From Bradyrhizobium sp. ORS 285 (GTDB lineage: Bacteria; Pseudomonadota; Alphaproteobacteria; Rhizobiales; Xanthobacteraceae), in assembly GCF_900176205.1 (NCBI RefSeq), contig NZ_LT859959.1, positions 6,035,001 through 6,099,000 of the forward strand: 64,000 nt of DNA. Direction: 5' to 3'. This document shows, in pieces, positions 43,692-53,027 of this stretch. The first letter of the stretch is position 1. Each line of letters opens with the position of its first letter. The translations under genes were made by a program, and so were the position numbers. Below the pieces are notes generated by a model, which was not told the DNA's origin, made no database searches, and worked only from the letters and a program-made list of their open reading frames with translations.

Positions 43692-43974
43692 GAACACGAT
43701 CCGATCGATGTCAGGTGGGCGGCGAAGACGTCTCAATCCAGACGAAATGTGGCCTGTTCACGCCGACTTCAAGCAGGGCGGCAGCACCACGTCGGATTGT
43801 CGGCAAATCGGCAAGGTCTCGTCAATCATGCGGGGCAAGCGGTTGTCAATCATGACGGTAAGAGGATCATGCGTGAGATCTGATTAACCAGCAATCTTAA
43901 GCTGATACGGGCGAGGCGCGTGGCAAGGTCTCACGCATCGACCGGGAGAATAATCCCGGCGGGGAGACCAAGCC

Positions 43975-44499
43975 GTGAGGCGTCAAACAGCATCAGGCGG
44001 AAGCAATTCCGCTGGGTCGAGCCGCGTGCTGCGGCTCGACCCCCTTTCCCTGCCCGTCTCGTACAGCGCGCACGACATCCGTGCCGATGGCGGGATCCGG
44101 CAGATCGAATTGCACCGGGAGCGCGTCGTGCTGCGCCGTGCCGTCAGCGGCATGCGCATGGCCGTGAATCTCCGGGTCAGCGATTTCCTCGGCATCGCGC
44201 TGCGCGAGGTCGACGACACACAGATGATGCTGATCCTGATGCATCGCGACCCCTCGCTGAGCATCCCGCTCTGCGTCAGCGACGATCAGGACGACATCAT
44301 CGCCGCCTGGGCGATGTGGAGCGAGACCTTCGCGCTGCCACAACTGCAAGAACCGAGGCGCGAAGCTGCGCCCCGCCGCCGGCGTCGCAACGCCATCCGC
44401 GCGCGCCGTCCGCGGTTCCTGATGCGTCGCCGTGTCGGGCACCTGCTCAATCCCGCGTCGATCTATCGCGGCGAGCACGAGATCATCGCGCGGACCTGA
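43975..44499 (+). CDS. Small basic-tailed protein (DUF6101-like)
   Basis: The 174-residue protein has a low-complexity N-terminus, the segment RLDPLSLPVSY, a central HRERVVLRRAVSGMRMAVNL, and an Arg-rich C-terminal tail (PRRRRRNAIRARRP). This resembles the DUF6101 family of Bradyrhizobium/Rhodopseudomonas as I remember it. No enzymatic motif is visible. A GTG start at 43975 is used. Its stop abuts the stop of convergent ubiA without a gap. Confidence 0.75.
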   Translation: MRRQTASGGSNSAGSSRVLRLDPLSLPVSYSAHDIRADGGIRQIELHRERVVLRRAVSGMRMAVNLRVSDFLGIALREVDDTQMMLILMHRDPSLSIPLCVSDDQDDIIAAWAMWSETFALPQLQEPRREAAPRRRRRNAIRARRPRFLMRRRVGHLLNPASIYRGEHEIIART

Positions 44500-45432
44500 T
44501 CAGGCCGCGCGGAGCACCGCGTCAACCAGGAGAGCCGCGAACAGCAGCAGGCCTGCATCGCGGTTCGATTTGAACAGCCGCAGGCACAGCGCGGGATCCG
44601 CGGTGTTCAACCGGCGAACCTGCCAGCCGAGATGTGCGGCGAAACAGCCGAGACCGAGCCACGCTGCGACATGCACATGGGCCGTGGCAAAGGCTGCCCC
44701 GATCAGCACGACCGCCAGTGAATAGAACACCACCAGCGCCAGATGCGTGCGTTCGGCGAACAGCCGCGCCGTCGATTTGATGCCGATCAGCGCGTCATCT
44801 TCCGCGTCCTGATGCGCGTAGATCGTGTCATAGGCGATCACCCACGAAATCGAACCGGCATAGAGCAGCAGCGCCGTCGCATCGAGGCGCCCGAACGCCA
44901 CGGCAAATCCCATCAGCGCGCCCCACGAGAAGGCGAGGCCCAGCACGACCTGCGGCCACCAGGTGACGCGTTTCATGAACGGGTAGATCGCGACGATCAG
45001 CAGCGAGGCGATGCCGGTGCCGATCGCGAAACGGTTGAACTGCAGCAGCACCACAAGGCCGATCAGGGCCTGCGCCACCAGGAAGGCCAGTGCCTGCTTC
45101 ACCCCGACCTGCCCGGCCGGAATCGGACGGGAGCGCGTGCGCTCCACCTTGGCGTCGAGATCGCGGTCGGTGATGTCGTTCCAGGTGCAGCCGGCGCCGC
45201 GCATGACGAAGGCGCCGACGAAATACAGCACGATCCATGCGGGGAGCATCGAGAGATCGCCGGAGATGCCGGCCGCCAGGGCGGCCGACCACCAGCATGG
45301 CATCAGCAGCAGCCAGGATCCGATCGGGCGATCAAAGCGGGCAAGCCGCAGATACGGCCGGCTCCAGGCCGGCGCCAGCGTATCGACCCAATTGCCGGTC
45401 GCGTCTGCAACGCGGACGGCGGTGTCGCTCAT
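44500..45432 (-). CDS. ubiA: 4-hydroxybenzoate polyprenyltransferase
   Basis: UbiA attaches the polyprenyl tail to 4-hydroxybenzoate in ubiquinone synthesis. The 310-residue membrane protein has about eight predicted helices and both Asp-rich motifs, NDITDRDLD and YDTIYAHQDAEDD. Its ATG overlaps the stop of the upstream four-cysteine gene by four bases (ATGA), implying co-translation. Confidence 0.94.
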   Translation of the reverse strand: MSDTAVRVADATGNWVDTLAPAWSRPYLRLARFDRPIGSWLLLMPCWWSAALAAGISGDLSMLPAWIVLYFVGAFVMRGAGCTWNDITDRDLDAKVERTRSRPIPAGQVGVKQALAFLVAQALIGLVVLLQFNRFAIGTGIASLLIVAIYPFMKRVTWWPQVVLGLAFSWGALMGFAVAFGRLDATALLLYAGSISWVIAYDTIYAHQDAEDDALIGIKSTARLFAERTHLALVVFYSLAVVLIGAAFATAHVHVAAWLGLGCFAAHLGWQVRRLNTADPALCLRLFKSNRDAGLLLFAALLVDAVLRAA

Positions 45433-46100
45433 CGGGTGAGGACGTTGCCGGTCAGCGTGTCGAAAGCCGAGCCGCCCTTCTTCGCCGTATTGGCTTCGGG
45501 CAAGGCCGCCGACGAGCCGAGCACGTCGCTGAGGCCGGGCGCGGGAGCCGGTCCGCCGCCCTTCTGCATCTGCTCGGCGACGTTACAGACCTTCTGCTGA
45601 ATGCCTTCGGTGCCCTTGTGGTTGGTCTTCAGCTGTTCGGCGATCTGGCCGGGAATGCCGCAGCGCGCCGAGTTGGCCTCGATGTATTTGATCATCTTGA
45701 CCTCGGCCTGGCTGAAGTTCTTGAACAGCTTGCAGGCCTCGACAGGCGTCGCCTTCTTCTTGCTCGCCTCCTGGATCAGCTTGCCGCGGCGCTCGGCCTC
45801 CTCACGCAGCGGCACGAAATCCTTCATGCAGCTGTCGGACGGACCGGCCTGCTGGGGCGCACCGAAACCACCACCTCCGCCGCCGCCGAACGCGGCCGGA
45901 CCGGCAGGCGGGAACGCATTCGCCGGCGCCGCCATCGGCGGAGGCGCGCTGCCGTTGATGGGCGGGAACGGCGATGACGACGAATTGGTCTGCGTCTGGC
46001 CCGGCAGCGGCGCGGGAAACGCACCTTGCGCCGCGACCTGCCCGGCAGAGAGCATGACGACGGCGACAGCGAGCGGCACGATGGAATGGCGGACGATCAA
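45429..46100 (-). CDS. Secreted four-cysteine protein, paralog 1
   Basis: The 223-residue precursor has a signal peptide (to about residue 25, QVAAQ), a Pro/Gly/Ser-rich region with a Gly run (about 50-80), and a helical domain (90-180) with cysteines at 91, 123, 147 and 172. Spacing is identical in the paralog encoded at 46375. No enzyme motif is recognised. The start is TTG at 46100, chosen because GGAGAACCAGCC precedes it with the same layout as the GTG start of the paralog; a longer ATG start at 46136 would give a worse signal peptide. Downstream ubiA overlaps it. Function unknown. Confidence 0.78.
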   Translation of the reverse strand: MIVRHSIVPLAVAVVMLSAGQVAAQGAFPAPLPGQTQTNSSSSPFPPINGSAPPPMAAPANAFPPAGPAAFGGGGGGGFGAPQQAGPSDSCMKDFVPLREEAERRGKLIQEASKKKATPVEACKLFKNFSQAEVKMIKYIEANSARCGIPGQIAEQLKTNHKGTEGIQQKVCNVAEQMQKGGGPAPAPGLSDVLGSSAALPEANTAKKGGSAFDTLTGNVLTR

Positions 46101-46374
46101 GGCTGGTTCTCCGGCAAGACCAAGAATCCTCAACACTTCCGGACGAAAGCACGATCCGATCAGGGGCTTTTACGATTCCCGCCCGCCCGGCACAACCGCG
46201 GATTTGGGCAGCCGCGGCCGAGAGACGCAGCGCGGCCTCAAAAGGGATCGAATCGCCGCCTGATCACGTTGTGTTCATCTTGGCCGTGACAGCCACTGCA
46301 GAATCGCCACTCGTCCTCTGGAACTCCGGACCGGCCTGTCGCGCCCCCCATCCACGTCGAGCCGGGAACCAGGC

Positions 46375-46788
46375 TCAGGTCGCCGTGCAGACCTTGCGCA
46401 TCACGGTGAGGGTATTTTCGTGATTCGCCTTCAACTGGTCGGTGATCTTGGCCGGGATGCCGCACAACGAGGCGTGCGCCACCGCGTAATCGATCATTTT
46501 CGTCTGGGCGAGCTCGTAATCATGCACCAGCTGACACGCCTCCCCCGGCGCAAACCTGCGCCCGGTCGCGGCCTTCAGCAGCTTGGCGCGGCGGGCGGTC
46601 TCGTCCCGCAACGGGGTGAAATCCTTCAGGCAGCTTTCGGGGGGACGGAAGCCGGCCACGCCAGCGCCTCCCGGGACCGAAGGGTTCGCCGGCTGGGGCG
46701 CGGCTGCCTTGTCGTCAGCCCTGACAGCTCCGGAGAGCGCCACCACGACGGTCGCAGCGATAGCCCAAGTCGAATGTCTAGAGATCAC
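46375..46788 (-). CDS. Secreted four-cysteine protein, paralog 2
   Basis: The 137-residue precursor has a short signal peptide (to about residue 24, VRAD), a brief Pro-rich linker and the same helical domain as the neighbouring paralog at 45429, with cysteines at 53, 85, 109 and 134. The spacing (x31, x23, x24) matches exactly, and the domains align in SCxKDFxPLR, EAC, CGIP and KVC. The start is GTG at 46788 with an AGGAGA SD. It lies 274 bases upstream of paralog 1, on the same strand. Function unknown. Confidence 0.78.
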   Translation of the reverse strand: MISRHSTWAIAATVVVALSGAVRADDKAAAPQPANPSVPGGAGVAGFRPPESCLKDFTPLRDETARRAKLLKAATGRRFAPGEACQLVHDYELAQTKMIDYAVAHASLCGIPAKITDQLKANHENTLTVMRKVCTAT

Positions 46789-47005
46789 GGCCGTTCTCCT
46801 CGCAAGCCCCCGCAAAGGCTTCCGGCAGCGCCGGAGTCCCGCCCCAATGGACGACTGCCATTTCCGCCCCTATCCGAGCTGACAAATCTGTCGGCAGCGC
46901 GGCCGAAACGCGCCATCCCTTGTCCAGCTCACGCGGGGTGTGCTGGCTTTCCGCCCTGCTCTCCGTGAGCTAAGCAAGCGTCATCATCGCCAGCAGCTCG
47001 TTTCC

Positions 47006-47755
47006 ATGCCTGAATACGACTTCACCGCCCCGCGCCTTTACGTCGACGCTCCCCTGAAAGAGGGCGGCGCGGTCGCGCTGGAGCGCAACCAGAGCAACTA
47101 TCTCGGCAACGTGCTGCGGCTCGGCGCGGGCGATTCGGTGCTGGTCTTCAACGGCCGTGACGGCGAATGGCAGGCCGCGATCGCCGGCCGCAAGCGGCCC
47201 GACCTCCTGGCGATCCAGCAGCGGATCCGGCCGCAGGACCGGCTGCCCGACATCGCCTATGTCTTCGCTCCGCTCAAGCACGCCAGGCTCGACTACGTCG
47301 TCCAGAAGGCGGTCGAGATGGGTGCCGCGCGGCTCGAGCCGATCCTCACCCGGCACACCCAGGTGGCGCGGGTCAATGGTGAGCGGATGCGCGCCAACGT
47401 GATCGAGGCGGCCGAGCAATGCGGCATTCTCAGCCTAGCCGAGGTCAGGGATCCCGTGCCGCTGGAGCGCTTTCTGCGCGAGCGCGCGGCCACGCGGCTG
47501 CTGGTGTTCTGCGACGAGGCCGCCGATGTCGCCGCTCCAGTGCAGGCGCTGCGCGATGAGGCGCCGGGCGGCATTGACGTGCTGATCGGCCCGGAAGGCG
47601 GCTTCGCGGCCGAGGAGCGGGAGCTCCTGCTGCGGCAGCCGCGCGTGATCAGGCTGGCGCTCGGCCCTCGCATCCTGCGCGCGGATACCGCGGGCGTGGC
47701 CGCGCTCGCTTTGGTCCAGGCGACCCTCGGGGATTGGCAGGGAGGCGGCGGTTAA
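47006..47755 (+). CDS. rsmE: 16S rRNA (uracil(1498)-N(3))-methyltransferase
   Basis: RsmE is a SPOUT methyltransferase acting on U1498 of 16S rRNA. The 249-residue protein has an N-terminal PUA-like part and a SPOUT knot with LIGPEGGF and LGPRILRADTA. Size is normal. The ATG at 47006 begins MPEYDFTAPRLYV; the frame extends upstream without homology. Confidence 0.94.
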   Translation: MPEYDFTAPRLYVDAPLKEGGAVALERNQSNYLGNVLRLGAGDSVLVFNGRDGEWQAAIAGRKRPDLLAIQQRIRPQDRLPDIAYVFAPLKHARLDYVVQKAVEMGAARLEPILTRHTQVARVNGERMRANVIEAAEQCGILSLAEVRDPVPLERFLRERAATRLLVFCDEAADVAAPVQALRDEAPGGIDVLIGPEGGFAAEERELLLRQPRVIRLALGPRILRADTAGVAALALVQATLGDWQGGGG

Positions 47756-47872
47756 GACATCCCGCGGATTGTGGCCGGCCTCGGCCATTCGCAGTCGAAA
47801 CCGTCAAATGACCATGCTAAGGCCAGCCGCCGCCCCGGAAGGGGCGCCCATCCAGTTTGGAACCTGATCGAC

Positions 47873-49033
47873 ATGACCGGACCCGCTCCGACCGGACCCG
47901 CCGCGTGGGCGGACACGCTGCTGCAGTCCTTCGCGGACGCCGGCTACGCGCGCGCCGAGCCGGCCATCCTGCAACCGGCCGAGCCCTTCCTCGACCTCTC
48001 CGGCGAGGACATCCGCAAGAGCCTGTATCTGACCACGGATACGGGCGGCGAGGAGCTCTGCCTGCGGCCGGACCTCACCATTCCCGTCGCCCGCGATTAT
48101 CTCGCCTCGGCCCAAGCCGGCCAGCCGGCCGGGTTCAGTTATCTGGGAACCGTATTTCGATACCGCAGTGGCCGGCCGAGCGAGTTCCTGCAGGCCGGCA
48201 TCGAATCGTTCGGCCGCAAGGACCATCCGGCGGCCGACGCCGAGATGCTGGCGCTGGCGATGGAGGCGACGGCGGCGGCAGGGCTTGCCGACGTGGAGAT
48301 CCGCACCGGCGACGTCGCGCTGTTCACGGCGCTGATCGACGCGCTCGATCTCTACCCGGTGTGGCGGCGGCGGCTGATCAAGGATTTCAACCGCAAGCGC
48401 ACCTTGGCGCAGGACCTGGAGCGGCTGGCGACCGCCGAAGTCGCACCGCGCAACGAATATGAGGGCGTGCTCGCAGCATTGGCCGGCTCCGACCGCAAGG
48501 CGGCGCTGGCGCTCGTCACCGACCTGATGTCGATCGCCGGCGCTACCGCGTTGGGCGGCCGCTCGGTGGCCGAGATTGCCGATCGCTTCCTGGAGCAGTC
48601 CACCCTGAAGGGCGGCGCGCTGCCGCGCGACGCGCTCGACCGCATTAAGCGTTTCCTCGCCATCACCGGCAGCCCGGCAGAGGCCGTCCAGCAGCTCCGC
48701 GCGCTCGCCGCTGACGCCAAGCTCGACATCTCCGCCGCGATCGATGCGCTGGAAGCGCGCACCGGCTTCATGGCCCAGCGCGGCATCGATGTCGGCAAGG
48801 TGCGCTTCGCCACGTCTTTCGGCCGCGGCCTCGACTACTACACCGGCTTCGAATTCGAGCTGCACCATCCCGGCAATGGCGACGAGCCGCTGGTCGCGGG
48901 CGGTCGCTATGACGGGCTGCTCAGCCAGCTCGGCGCAGCCACGTCCATTCCGGCCGTCGGCTTCTCGATCTGGATCGAGCGCCTGGCCCAAAGCAGCGCC
49001 GCGGGCAAGGCCGCGCGCGGGAGAGCATCATGA
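47873..49033 (+). CDS. hisZ: ATP phosphoribosyltransferase regulatory subunit
   Basis: HisZ is a histidyl-tRNA synthetase paralog that activates and allosterically regulates short-form HisG. The 386-residue protein has class II synthetase-like features ([30 protein letters not shown]) and a [12 protein letters not shown] segment, but lacks the anticodon-binding domain of HisRS. Its last codons overlap the hisG start by four bases (ATGA), giving coupled synthesis of the two subunits. Confidence 0.93.
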   Translation: MTGPAPTGPAAWADTLLQSFADAGYARAEPAILQPAEPFLDLSGEDIRKSLYLTTDTGGEELCLRPDLTIPVARDYLASAQAGQPAGFSYLGTVFRYRSGRPSEFLQAGIESFGRKDHPAADAEMLALAMEATAAAGLADVEIRTGDVALFTALIDALDLYPVWRRRLIKDFNRKRTLAQDLERLATAEVAPRNEYEGVLAALAGSDRKAALALVTDLMSIAGATALGGRSVAEIADRFLEQSTLKGGALPRDALDRIKRFLAITGSPAEAVQQLRALAADAKLDISAAIDALEARTGFMAQRGIDVGKVRFATSFGRGLDYYTGFEFELHHPGNGDEPLVAGGRYDGLLSQLGAATSIPAVGFSIWIERLAQSSAAGKAARGRAS

Positions 49034-50007
49034 GCGGCCCCCTCGTCCTCGCCGTTCCCTCGAAGGGCCGCCTGCAGGAGAATGCTGAGGCGTTCTTTGG
49101 CCGCGCCGGGCTGAACCTGTCCAAGCCGGGCGGCGCGCGCGACTATCGCGGCACCATCTCGGGCCTCGACAATGTCGAGATCGCCTATCTCTCTGCGAGT
49201 GAGATCGTCTCGCAGCTGGCGCGCGGCACAGTGCATCTCGGCGTCACGGGCGAAGATCTCGTCCGTGAAGGCATCGCCGATGCCGACAAGCGTGTGCTGC
49301 TGATCGATACGCTCGGCTTCGGCGGCGCCAATGTCGTGGTCGCGGTGCCGCAGGCGTGGATCGACGTCCGCACCATGGCCGATCTCGACGACGTCACCAC
49401 CGGCTTCCGCGCCCAGCACAATCGCCGCATGCGCGTCGCCACCAAATACATCAACCTGACGCGCAGCTACTTCGCGAGTCACGGGATTGTCGACTACCGC
49501 ATCGTCGAGAGCGCCGGCGCCACCGAGGGCGCGCCCGCCGTCGGCACCGCCGAGCTGATCGTCGACATCACCAGCACCGGCTCCACGCTCGCCGCCAACG
49601 GGCTGAAGGTGCTGGATGACGGCGTCATCCTGCGCAGCCAGGCCAATCTCGTCGCCTCGCGCGACGCCGACTGGTCGGAGGGCCCGCGCGAGAGCGCGCG
49701 GATCATCCTGGATCATATCCATGCCAGCGCCCGCGCCAGGAAATACCGCGAGGTCCGCACCCGCTTCAAAGGTTGCGACGCAGCAATGCTGACCGAGGCG
49801 CACAACCGCTTCGGCGTGGTCGCACCGTTCGGCGGCCCGACCTCGTCGGGCATGCTGACCCTGCACTGCCCGCCCGCGCAGATCTACGCGCTCGGCAGCT
49901 TCCTGCGCGCGCACGGCGCCGAGACCGTCTCGGTGGCCTCGCTGGACTACGTGCTCGACCGCGAGAATCCGCTGTTTGCCCGCCTCGAGGCCTTCCTGCG
50001 ATCATAA
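49030..50007 (+). CDS. hisG: ATP phosphoribosyltransferase catalytic subunit
   Basis: HisG condenses ATP and PRPP in the first step of histidine synthesis. The 325-residue protein shows LAVPSKGRL at the N-terminus and the PRPP-binding region [20 protein letters not shown]. It is longer than typical short-form HisG (about 215-230 residues), as in other rhizobial homologs, yet pairs with HisZ encoded upstream. It overlaps hisZ by four bases. Confidence 0.93.
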   Translation: MSGPLVLAVPSKGRLQENAEAFFGRAGLNLSKPGGARDYRGTISGLDNVEIAYLSASEIVSQLARGTVHLGVTGEDLVREGIADADKRVLLIDTLGFGGANVVVAVPQAWIDVRTMADLDDVTTGFRAQHNRRMRVATKYINLTRSYFASHGIVDYRIVESAGATEGAPAVGTAELIVDITSTGSTLAANGLKVLDDGVILRSQANLVASRDADWSEGPRESARIILDHIHASARARKYREVRTRFKGCDAAMLTEAHNRFGVVAPFGGPTSSGMLTLHCPPAQIYALGSFLRAHGAETVSVASLDYVLDRENPLFARLEAFLRS

Positions 50008-50078
50008 ATCGCCGTTCATCGTAGCGACAGGCAGAGGCAGCTACCATATGTTGGTGGGCGAATGAGGACTGCAAAGCG

Positions 50079-51122
50079 ATGCTGGGAACTGACGTCTCCG
50101 ACCTGACCACGACCGCGGCCGACGCCGCGTCGCAGGGACTGTCGATCGTTATCCCCGTCTACAACGAAGGCGCGGGACTGACGTCGCTGCATGAGCGGCT
50201 GAACAATCTCGCCCGGACCCTGCGCCAGCGCTTCGGCCTTGCTTGCGAGCTCGTCTATGTCGACGACGGCAGCCGCGACAACACGCTCGCCATCGCCCGC
50301 ACCCTGCAGGCCGATGCGCTCGACGTGCAGGTGGTGTCGCTGTCGCGCAATTTCGGCAAGGAGGCGGCGCTGATGGCCGGCCTCGATCACGCCCGCCGCG
50401 GCGCGGTGTTGTTCATGGATGGCGACGGCCAGCATCCGCCGGCGCTGGTCGAGCAGCTCGTCTCGCACTGGATCAAGGACGGCTATGACGTCGTCTACAC
50501 GGCCAAGGCGCATCGCGACAATGAGCCGTTCCTGCGCCGCGTCGCCGTGCACGGCTTCTATTCGCTCATCAACTGGGGCGCGCGGCAGAAGATCCCGGAG
50601 GATGCCGGCGACTTCCGCCTGCTGTCGCCGCGCGCGGTGGCCGCACTGAGGCAGCTGCCCGAGCGCAACCGCTTCTTCAAGGGGCTGGCGAGCTGGATCG
50701 GCTTCCGCCAGATCCGCGTCGACTACGAGCCCGCGGCGCGCGCCCATGGCGTCACCACTTTCAACCTTACCAGCCTGCTCGGCCTGTCGATCGAGGGCCT
50801 GACGTCGTTCTCGGTGGCGCCGCTGCGCGTGGCAAGCCTCTTGGGAATCCTGCTCGCCTCGGCAGCCTTTCTGTTCGGCCTGTCGATCCTGTGGGAGACC
50901 TTCACCACCGGCAAGTCGGTGCCCGGCTATCCCTCGCTGATGGTCGGCCTGATGACGATCGGCGGCGTGCAGCTGATCATGATCGGAATCATGGGCGAGT
51001 ATATCGGCAAGATCCTCTCCGAGCTGAAGGCGCGGCCGATCTACTTCGTCGCCGAGCACAGCGAGAAGCGCGCCACGCTCGATGCGCGCAGCGACGGCTC
51101 CGAGAGGAATGCCGCGGAATGA
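50079..51122 (+). CDS. Polyprenyl-phosphate-type family 2 glycosyltransferase
   Basis: The 347-residue protein begins with a GT2 catalytic domain (VIPVYNEGAG, VYVDDGSRDNT, the DGDGQHPP D-x-D region) and ends with two membrane helices (about 243-270 and 280-310). This layout is that of DPM1/ArnC-like enzymes that load a sugar onto undecaprenyl phosphate. The next gene, a YdjC-type deacetylase, overlaps its stop (ATGA), so the two act in one pathway. The sugar is unknown. Confidence 0.86.
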   Translation: MLGTDVSDLTTTAADAASQGLSIVIPVYNEGAGLTSLHERLNNLARTLRQRFGLACELVYVDDGSRDNTLAIARTLQADALDVQVVSLSRNFGKEAALMAGLDHARRGAVLFMDGDGQHPPALVEQLVSHWIKDGYDVVYTAKAHRDNEPFLRRVAVHGFYSLINWGARQKIPEDAGDFRLLSPRAVAALRQLPERNRFFKGLASWIGFRQIRVDYEPAARAHGVTTFNLTSLLGLSIEGLTSFSVAPLRVASLLGILLASAAFLFGLSILWETFTTGKSVPGYPSLMVGLMTIGGVQLIMIGIMGEYIGKILSELKARPIYFVAEHSEKRATLDARSDGSERNAAE

Positions 51123-51961
51123 GCGAGGCGCCGCACCGGCGCATCTGGCTGTGCGCCGATGACTATGGCATCAGTCCCGGCGTCAACACAGCGATCCGCG
51201 ACCTGATCGCGCGTGGCCGGCTGAACGCCACCTCGGTGATGACGGTCGGCGCGGCGATCGGCCGGAACGAGGTCGCAGAGCTCACCAAGGTCGCCGCCGA
51301 CAGTCCGCGTTGCGCGATCGGCCTGCACGTCACGCTGACCGCGCCGTTCCGGCCGCTGACGATGCATTTCCGCCCCGCCGAAGGCGGCATGTTCCTGCCC
51401 TTTCCGAAGCTGCTGCGCGCCGGGCTGATGCGGCGGCTCGACCCGGAGCTGATCCGCGCCGAGGTGATGGTTCAGCTCAACGCGTTCGGCGAGCTGTTCG
51501 GCCGCGCGCCCGATTTCGTCGACGGTCACCAGCACGCCCAGCTGTATCCGCAGGTGCGCGAGGGGTTTCTCGCCGCCGTCAAGGACGCCGCGCCGTCGGC
51601 CTGGGTCCGCCAGGGCGGCCGCAACGCGCCGCTGATGCAGCGGCTGGCGGCGCCCAAGGCGCTGCTGCTCGACGTGCTGAGCGCGCAATTCCGCCGCCAC
51701 GCAAAGCGCGCCGCGATCCCCTTCAATCCCGCCTTCGCCGGCGCCTATGACTTCACCAAGGCTGGCGATTTCGGGGCGCTGATGGACGGCTTCCTGCACG
51801 AGCTTCCCGAGGATGGCCTCGTGATGTGCCATCCCGGCTTCGTCGACGACGTCCTCATCGAGCTCGATCCGCTGACCGTGCAGCGCGAGCATGAGCACGC
51901 CTATCTCGCCGGTGAGCATTTTCCGGACCTGCTGGAGCGCCGCCGGGTGACGCTCGCCTGA
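51119..51961 (+). CDS. YdjC/ChbG-family carbohydrate deacetylase (HpnK-like)
   Basis: The 280-residue protein has the YdjC metal and catalytic residues: CADDYGISPG (D14/D15), GLHVTLT (H70) and VDGHQHAQLYP (H137/H139). The family removes N-acetyl groups from amino sugars; relatives include ChbG and the hopanoid-associated HpnK. With the coupled glycosyltransferase it would deacetylate a lipid-linked amino sugar. The ATG at 51119 overlaps the upstream stop. No signal peptide is present, so the reaction is cytoplasmic. Confidence 0.86.
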   Translation: MSEAPHRRIWLCADDYGISPGVNTAIRDLIARGRLNATSVMTVGAAIGRNEVAELTKVAADSPRCAIGLHVTLTAPFRPLTMHFRPAEGGMFLPFPKLLRAGLMRRLDPELIRAEVMVQLNAFGELFGRAPDFVDGHQHAQLYPQVREGFLAAVKDAAPSAWVRQGGRNAPLMQRLAAPKALLLDVLSAQFRRHAKRAAIPFNPAFAGAYDFTKAGDFGALMDGFLHELPEDGLVMCHPGFVDDVLIELDPLTVQREHEHAYLAGEHFPDLLERRRVTLA

Positions 51962-52133
51962 ACCTTTCGCGCCCTCGACGAACAAAATGCCCGCTGACCG
52001 CGTTTCCTTCGCACGCTCGTTAGACGCTTTGTCGCATACGGAAATTTAATCCGCGGCCCGGCTGGCCGGACCACAAAGTCCCCCTAAATGTTGGCCGCGC
52101 TTGGCTGGAACCGGCAAGCGGCAGGAGAACCAC

Positions 52134-52949
52134 ATGACACCGCAAGAACGCCAACTCATCGACGACCTGTTCGACCGGCTTGCCAAGCTGGAGGCCGCGC
52201 CGCGTGATCCGGAGGCCGCCGCCGCCATTGCTCGTGGGCTGCAGCAGGCACCCAATGCCGTCTATGCGCTGGTGCAGACCGTGCTGGTGCAGGACGAGGC
52301 CCTGAAGCGCGCCAATGCCCGGATCGAGGAGTTGCAGCACGCGCAAAGCGCGCCGCCGGCGCAGTCCGGCAGCTTCCTGGATTCGATGCGCGACAGCATC
52401 TTCGGCTCGTCGGGCAGCCGCGGCTCCGTTCCGAACGTGCCCCCGCCGTCCACGAGCCGGCCGGTCTGGAACAGCGGCCAGGCGATGCCCGGCGGCTATC
52501 AGGGCCAGCCCGGCTACCCGCCGCAGCCCGGCCCCTATGATCAGGGCGGCTTCGGCCAGCCGCGCGGCGGCGTGTTCGGCGGCGGAGGCGGCTCGTTCTT
52601 AGGCACCGCAGCGGCCGCGGCGGCCGGCATGGTCGGCGGCTCGCTGCTGCTCGGCGGCATCCGCTCGATGATGGGCGGCGGCTCGCATCAGGCGTTCGGC
52701 GACACCACGATCATCGAGGAGCGCGGCGGTGGCGGCAGCCCCTGGGGCGGCGGCGATCAGTCCGGCGGCTCGCTGGCGCAGGATGCAGGTCTCAATGACA
52801 TCGGCCGCTCCGGCGATGGCGGCGGCCGCTCCGGCCTGTTCGACCAGGCGAACTACGACGACAACAACGGCAACGACAGCGATCCCTCGGATTTCGATGC
52901 CGATGACAGCTTCGGCAACGATGATGACGGCGGCAGCGACTACGCCTGA
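52134..52949 (+). CDS. DUF2076 family protein
   Basis: The 271-residue protein opens with MTPQERQLIDDLFDRLAKLE, the hallmark of DUF2076, then a short coiled-coil, a Pro/Gly/Gln-rich linker, a small hydrophobic segment (AAAAAAGMVGGSLLLGGI) and an acidic Asp/Asn-rich tail. No enzymatic motif is visible. A good SD (AGGAGAA) precedes the start. The role is unknown, though it is an abundant alphaproteobacterial family. Confidence 0.88.
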   Translation: MTPQERQLIDDLFDRLAKLEAAPRDPEAAAAIARGLQQAPNAVYALVQTVLVQDEALKRANARIEELQHAQSAPPAQSGSFLDSMRDSIFGSSGSRGSVPNVPPPSTSRPVWNSGQAMPGGYQGQPGYPPQPGPYDQGGFGQPRGGVFGGGGGSFLGTAAAAAAGMVGGSLLLGGIRSMMGGGSHQAFGDTTIIEERGGGGSPWGGGDQSGGSLAQDAGLNDIGRSGDGGGRSGLFDQANYDDNNGNDSDPSDFDADDSFGNDDDGGSDYA

Positions 52950-52981
52950 TCACTGTCGGCCATCGCACAGTCGAGAACGAC

Positions 52982-53008
52982 GAAGGCCGCCCCGAGGGGC
53001 GGCCTTTT
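52982..53008. terminator. Terminator between the DUF2076 and L,D-transpeptidase genes
   Basis: A perfect stem AAGGCCGCCCC/GGGGCGGCCTT with a GA loop ends in T4 on the plus strand. Genes converge on it, so it mainly serves the DUF2076 gene, with a weaker tail for the reverse direction. Confidence 0.8.
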
Positions 53009-53027
53009 GCATGACGCAGGATCGCCG

